NCBI GenBank assembly: GCA_964523885.1 | Contig: CAZFYX010000002.1 | Coordinates: forward strand, 6,974-70,973 | DNA: 64,000 nt | Source of the DNA: SHXO01 sp964523885 | GTDB taxonomy: Bacteria; Pseudomonadota; Gammaproteobacteria; Burkholderiales; SHXO01 | Reading direction: 5' to 3' | Part shown: positions 61,555-64,000 of the stretch, in pieces | Layout of the letters: the number at the start of each line of letters is the position of its first letter | Numbering within the stretch: the first letter of the stretch is position 1 | Position numbers and translations under genes: made by a program | Notes under the pieces: generated by a model | Seen by the model: the letters and a program-made list of their open reading frames with translations, nothing else | Told to the model about the DNA's origin: nothing | The model's database searches: none

Positions 61555-61854
61555 ATGGCGATGACCCTCACTTCGCGCGAAACCTTCCTGGCGCTCAGCT
61601 GGATCGAGGCGGAGCCGGAACGACGCGAGCACTTCCGGAAGCTGGCGTCCGATCTCTCCAGGCGCTACCAGGACGACGCGATCCCGCACCTGTCGGACGA
61701 AATCCTCTCGAGCCTCCAGCACGCCCTGCCGGCGCTGGGCAATCCGTGGTCGCAGCTGATGGGCAGTGCGATCGCCAAGATCAACTTCTATGAGCTGTCG
61801 ATGGCCCTGATTCTCGAGTCCGAGAACCCCACCGAAGCCAGCACAGCCGCCTAG
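61555..61854 (+). CDS. Small cytoplasmic protein of unknown function
   Basis: A 99-residue protein with GGGAGAA ten bases before the ATG. It is helical and acidic (REHFRKLASDLSRRYQDDAIPHLSDEILSSLQHALPAL) with no cysteines and no export signal. No family is recognised. A good intrinsic terminator follows 150 bp downstream, consistent with a single-gene transcript. Confidence 0.65.
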   Translation: MAMTLTSRETFLALSWIEAEPERREHFRKLASDLSRRYQDDAIPHLSDEILSSLQHALPALGNPWSQLMGSAIAKINFYELSMALILESENPTEASTAA

Positions 61855-62004
61855 GCGCATCTCACACTGCTATGTCGTTTGTTGGCTGAACCCCGCCGAC
61901 CGGTCAGGATGGCACTGCACGACGCGGACGGACTCTCCGGCATGCCCGCAACCGACGTCGCGCCCGCTTGCCATGGCGGATAACTCCTTCGATAGAGAGC
62001 CCTA

Positions 62005-62043
62005 GGGCCGCGTCGCCTTCCCGGAGCGCGGCCCGTTTTCTTT
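62005..62043 (+). terminator. Intrinsic terminator
   Basis: GGGCCGCG (62005-62012) and CGCGGCCC (62027-62034) form an 8-bp GC stem with a 14-base loop, followed by GTTTTCTTT. It ends the plus-strand small gene at 61555-61854. Just beyond lies the stop of the minus-strand binding protein gene, for which it would have no T-tract. Confidence 0.82.
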
Positions 62044-62061
62044 CCCGCCGCGCAGCCTCCC

Positions 62062-63054
62062 TCAAGGCGCAGCGACGAAGGCGTTGGTGAACGCGGCGCG
62101 ATCGGCACTCGTCGCGGGCAGCCCATAGGCCGACCGCACCAGTTCGATGGAGCGACGCACACGGGCGGGATCGAAGGCACCGATCCCAGACTGCCCGCCC
62201 GCTGCGTCGCCGTACAGGTCCACCACCAACCTCCACAGCGCATCCTCGCTCGCACGCTCCAGTTGCGGGTGCTCCTCGAGCAGCGCGTCGAGGCACGGCT
62301 GCGGCACGCGCAGGCACTGTGCCCACGCCCGCCGGGTCACCGCCACGAACCGCTGCACCAGCTGCGGGGACGTCTCGATCGTTCCCGCACCGGCAACGAG
62401 TACGTGTCCGTATGCCGGAAACCCGGCCTGATGCCACCACAGGACACGCATCCGCTCACCCAACGCAGCTGCGTAGTTGAGGTGGTTGTGGAGGAACGGG
62501 TTGAACGCGGCATCGACCTCCCCGGCGCTCAGCGCATCCGGCTTGGCGGGGTTGGCAAGATCAACCCAGGTGAGGCCCCGTGCGTCCACGCCCAGGCCAG
62601 CCGCGAACGCCGGCCAGAGGCTGCGCAGCAAATCGGCAGGCTGGGCCGCGATGCGCTTGCCGGCCAGATCCGGCAGCGTGCGGATGCCGGTGTCCGCGGT
62701 CGAATAGACGGCGAAGGGCGAGTGCGGCTCGAGCACCATCACCGCGGTCGTGCCCGAACCCTTCGCCCACTCGCGCAGGTACGGCACGAAGTCGGCCACG
62801 GCAAACGCGTTCGCCGACTCCGCGGCACGCTTCACGGCGGCGGGCGATCCGGTGAGCGATTCGATCGTCAGGTCGATCCCGGCATCGCGGTACCAGCCCT
62901 GCCTCTGCGCGAACACGAAGGGCATGTGATCCGCGCGCGGGACCCAGTTGAGCGCTAGGGTCACTTCATTCCCGGCCGAAGCCGCGTACGGCGACAGAGC
63001 GAGGAACAGGGACAGGCACGCAATGAGTCGCAGCGCGATGGTTCGAACGCCCAT
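62062..63054 (-). CDS. ABC transporter substrate-binding protein (NMT1/SsuA-like), exported
   Basis: The 330-residue protein has a Sec signal peptide (ending near YAASAGNEV) and an NMT1/THI5-like binding domain: TLALNWVPRADHMPFVFAQRQGWYRDAGIDL, then AFAVADFVPYLREWAKGS, GKRIAAQPADLLRSLWPAF and AGEVDAAFNPFLHNHLNY. Such proteins bind pyrimidine precursors, sulfonates or aromatic acids in the periplasm. No permease or ATPase gene is adjacent. It could serve the unpaired ATPase/permease at 21.6-23.2 kb, but the distance makes this speculative. Confidence 0.88.
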   Translation of the reverse strand: MGVRTIALRLIACLSLFLALSPYAASAGNEVTLALNWVPRADHMPFVFAQRQGWYRDAGIDLTIESLTGSPAAVKRAAESANAFAVADFVPYLREWAKGSGTTAVMVLEPHSPFAVYSTADTGIRTLPDLAGKRIAAQPADLLRSLWPAFAAGLGVDARGLTWVDLANPAKPDALSAGEVDAAFNPFLHNHLNYAAALGERMRVLWWHQAGFPAYGHVLVAGAGTIETSPQLVQRFVAVTRRAWAQCLRVPQPCLDALLEEHPQLERASEDALWRLVVDLYGDAAGGQSGIGAFDPARVRRSIELVRSAYGLPATSADRAAFTNAFVAAP

Positions 63055-63175
63055 GCTGTCTCAACCAGTGGTCTTGGTTTACGGATCGGCAGCCTAGTCC
63101 GTTTACGGTCTGTGCTGCAAGCCGGAGGCAGGTCCGCCGCCGTCGGATAGAGGGCCGGCACCAGCTTCGGACGAC

Positions 63176-63189
63176 TTGACGCATGTCAA
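63176..63189. promoter_or_regulatory. FNR/CRP-family type palindrome upstream of cytochrome c gene
   Basis: TTGACGCATGTCAA is a perfect 5-4-5 palindrome (TTGAC-N4-GTCAA), the general form of FNR/FixK-type sites (TTGAT-N4-ATCAA and variants). It is centred about 114 bases before the cytochrome c start. A Class II promoter would place the -10 near 63212. This suggests oxygen- or redox-dependent control of the cytochrome gene; the regulator is not in the window. Confidence 0.55.
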
Positions 63190-63296
63190 CGCAACTGCCT
63201 GGTGCCTGGCGCAGCATTTCGTCGGCATGTGAGGCAAGCTGTCAGGTAGTGCCCGTCGCGTCTTGCGACCGGCTTACATCTCGGGAGGAGGACAGC

Positions 63297-63845
63297 ATGA
63301 AGGCATCACGATCCGCGCGAAGCGTGCTGCGCCGCACACTCGCCGCCTGCATGGTGGCGGCCTTTGGCAGCGCGGCCTACGCCGAGCAGGACAAGACGGA
63401 CGGCGCAAAGCTGTACGTCGCGCAATGCAAGATCTGCCACGGCAGTGCTTCCGAATTCGACCAGAACCTCGCCACCCCGGTGATACCGGACTGGCAGCTC
63501 ACGGTGCTGGCGATGCAGCACGGCGCGCCCGGGAGCCGCAGCGACGCGCCGCCGCCAGTCCCGGTGCAACCGGGCAAAGCGAAGCCGGCCACCCGCCTCG
63601 CCTTCGCCCCGCCATTCGGACCGCCACTGAACGGCGTCTACATGCGCCCCGCCGGAAGCGTCGAGAGCTTCGAGTACTCGAAGACCTTCATGGCCACACT
63701 GAAGGGCATGGAGTGGAACGAGGCGGCACTCGACGTGTGGATCACGAACCCGCAAGCGTGGGTGCCCGGCGTCTACATGTTCTACAAGCAGCCGGATGTC
63801 GAGGTCCGACGGAAGATCATCGTGTATCTGAAGACGGCGCGGTAG
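63297..63845 (+). CDS. Periplasmic mono-haem c-type cytochrome
   Basis: The 182-residue protein has a signal peptide ending in SAAYA before EQDKTDG and one haem-binding motif, CKICH (Cys44, Cys47, His48). A distal Met candidate lies in PGVYMFYKQP near the C-terminus, after the usual WITNPQAWVPG segment. It is a class I soluble cytochrome with a long proline-rich insert (about residues 80-110). GGGAGGAGG lies ten bases before the ATG. An FNR-like palindrome upstream suggests microaerobic expression. The electron partners are not evident. Confidence 0.9.
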   Translation: MKASRSARSVLRRTLAACMVAAFGSAAYAEQDKTDGAKLYVAQCKICHGSASEFDQNLATPVIPDWQLTVLAMQHGAPGSRSDAPPPVPVQPGKAKPATRLAFAPPFGPPLNGVYMRPAGSVESFEYSKTFMATLKGMEWNEAALDVWITNPQAWVPGVYMFYKQPDVEVRRKIIVYLKTAR

Positions 63846-63927
63846 GCGGGGCGCACGCAGCCTGGGTCGAACGCACGAGCGACGTCGTCTCGCATGACGA
63901 CGTTACCGGGCGCAGGTACAACGAGGA

Positions 63928-64000
63928 TGGCGTCCCCACGGGGATTCGAACCCCGGTTACCGCCGTGAAAGGGCGATGTCCTAGGCCTCTAGACGATGGG
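63928..64000 (-). tRNA. tRNA-Glu (anticodon TTC), cut by the right edge
   Basis: Read on the minus strand the sequence gives CCCATCGTCTAGAGGCC (D arm), the anticodon loop CTTTCAC with anticodon TTC, the T arm GGTTCGAACCCC, and the acceptor strand GGGGAC followed by GCCA with encoded CCA at 63928-63930. Only about three bases of the 5' acceptor end (expected GTC) lie outside the window. The stem pairs are complete in the visible part. Confidence 0.93.

Overview
The window is a GC-rich bacterial chromosome segment, best read as a betaproteobacterium of Burkholderiales type. The basis is gene content: long overlapping operons, branched-chain-type ABC uptake systems, a Sec-dependent respiratory formate dehydrogenase, an Azotobacter-type 7Fe ferredoxin and the small ribosomal protein bTHX. 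There are no phage, plasmid, insertion sequence or CRISPR features. The species cannot be named from the sequence alone.

Left third (1-24.0 kb). A long minus-strand gene train runs from 19.2 kb to the left edge. In transcription order it encodes a molybdenum hydroxylase (FAD subunit, then a fused [2Fe-2S]/Mo subunit), a homologue of 6-hydroxynicotinate reductase, a UPF0280 (ApbE-like) protein, two paralogous AA_synth/DUF1185 proteins, an acyl-CoA synthetase, a Liv-type ABC transporter with fused permeases, a CitE-like lyase, a periplasmic-type binding protein, an SMP-30 lactonase-like protein, an enamidase homologue and the start of a Tat-exported isochorismatase-fold hydrolase. Divergently, a 7Fe ferredoxin leads a TetR regulator, an FMN alpha-hydroxyacid dehydrogenase, a second ABC transporter and a 2-keto-4-pentenoate hydratase-like protein. 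Mo hydroxylase, ferredoxin-dependent ring reductase and enamidase are the first three steps of the nicotinate pathway known from Eubacterium barkeri. I therefore read this as a catabolic island for nicotinate or a related N-heterocyclic acid. A near-perfect 20-bp palindrome sits in the divergent promoter region.

Middle (24.0-42.4 kb). Here lie fdhE and a three-subunit formate dehydrogenase whose catalytic subunit is read through an in-frame UGA (selenocysteine, with a visible SECIS hairpin). Two tandem paralogous mini-lipoproteins, a periplasmic protein, a DUF429 protein and an EF-G-like GTPase follow. Next is a phosphorelay set: a seven-GAF hybrid kinase, an HPt protein and a receiver-adenylate cyclase. 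A second FMN alpha-hydroxyacid dehydrogenase and a carboxymuconolactone-decarboxylase-like protein complete the region.

Right third (42.4-64 kb). Housekeeping and mixed genes: a methyltransferase with a divergent AraC regulator, a bactofilin-like membrane protein, a beta-lactamase-fold hydrolase with an M14 peptidase, bTHX, an alpha/beta hydrolase, a GH3 glycosidase, a pgm-tal-pgi sugar phosphate operon, a quinone oxidoreductase, an HTH protein with a beta-propeller partner, an NMT1-type binding protein, a cytochrome c behind an FNR-like box, and a tRNA-Glu cut by the right edge.

Several families of inverted, short-period repeats (GCCTCTA heptads, ACAGAGG arms, CCAAGGACG arms, and CCCTCTCCC arms) lie between genes. 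Most are inside the minus-strand catabolic and formate operons. No stretch longer than about 300 bases lacks a gene; the larger gaps hold these repeats or the regulatory sites listed.
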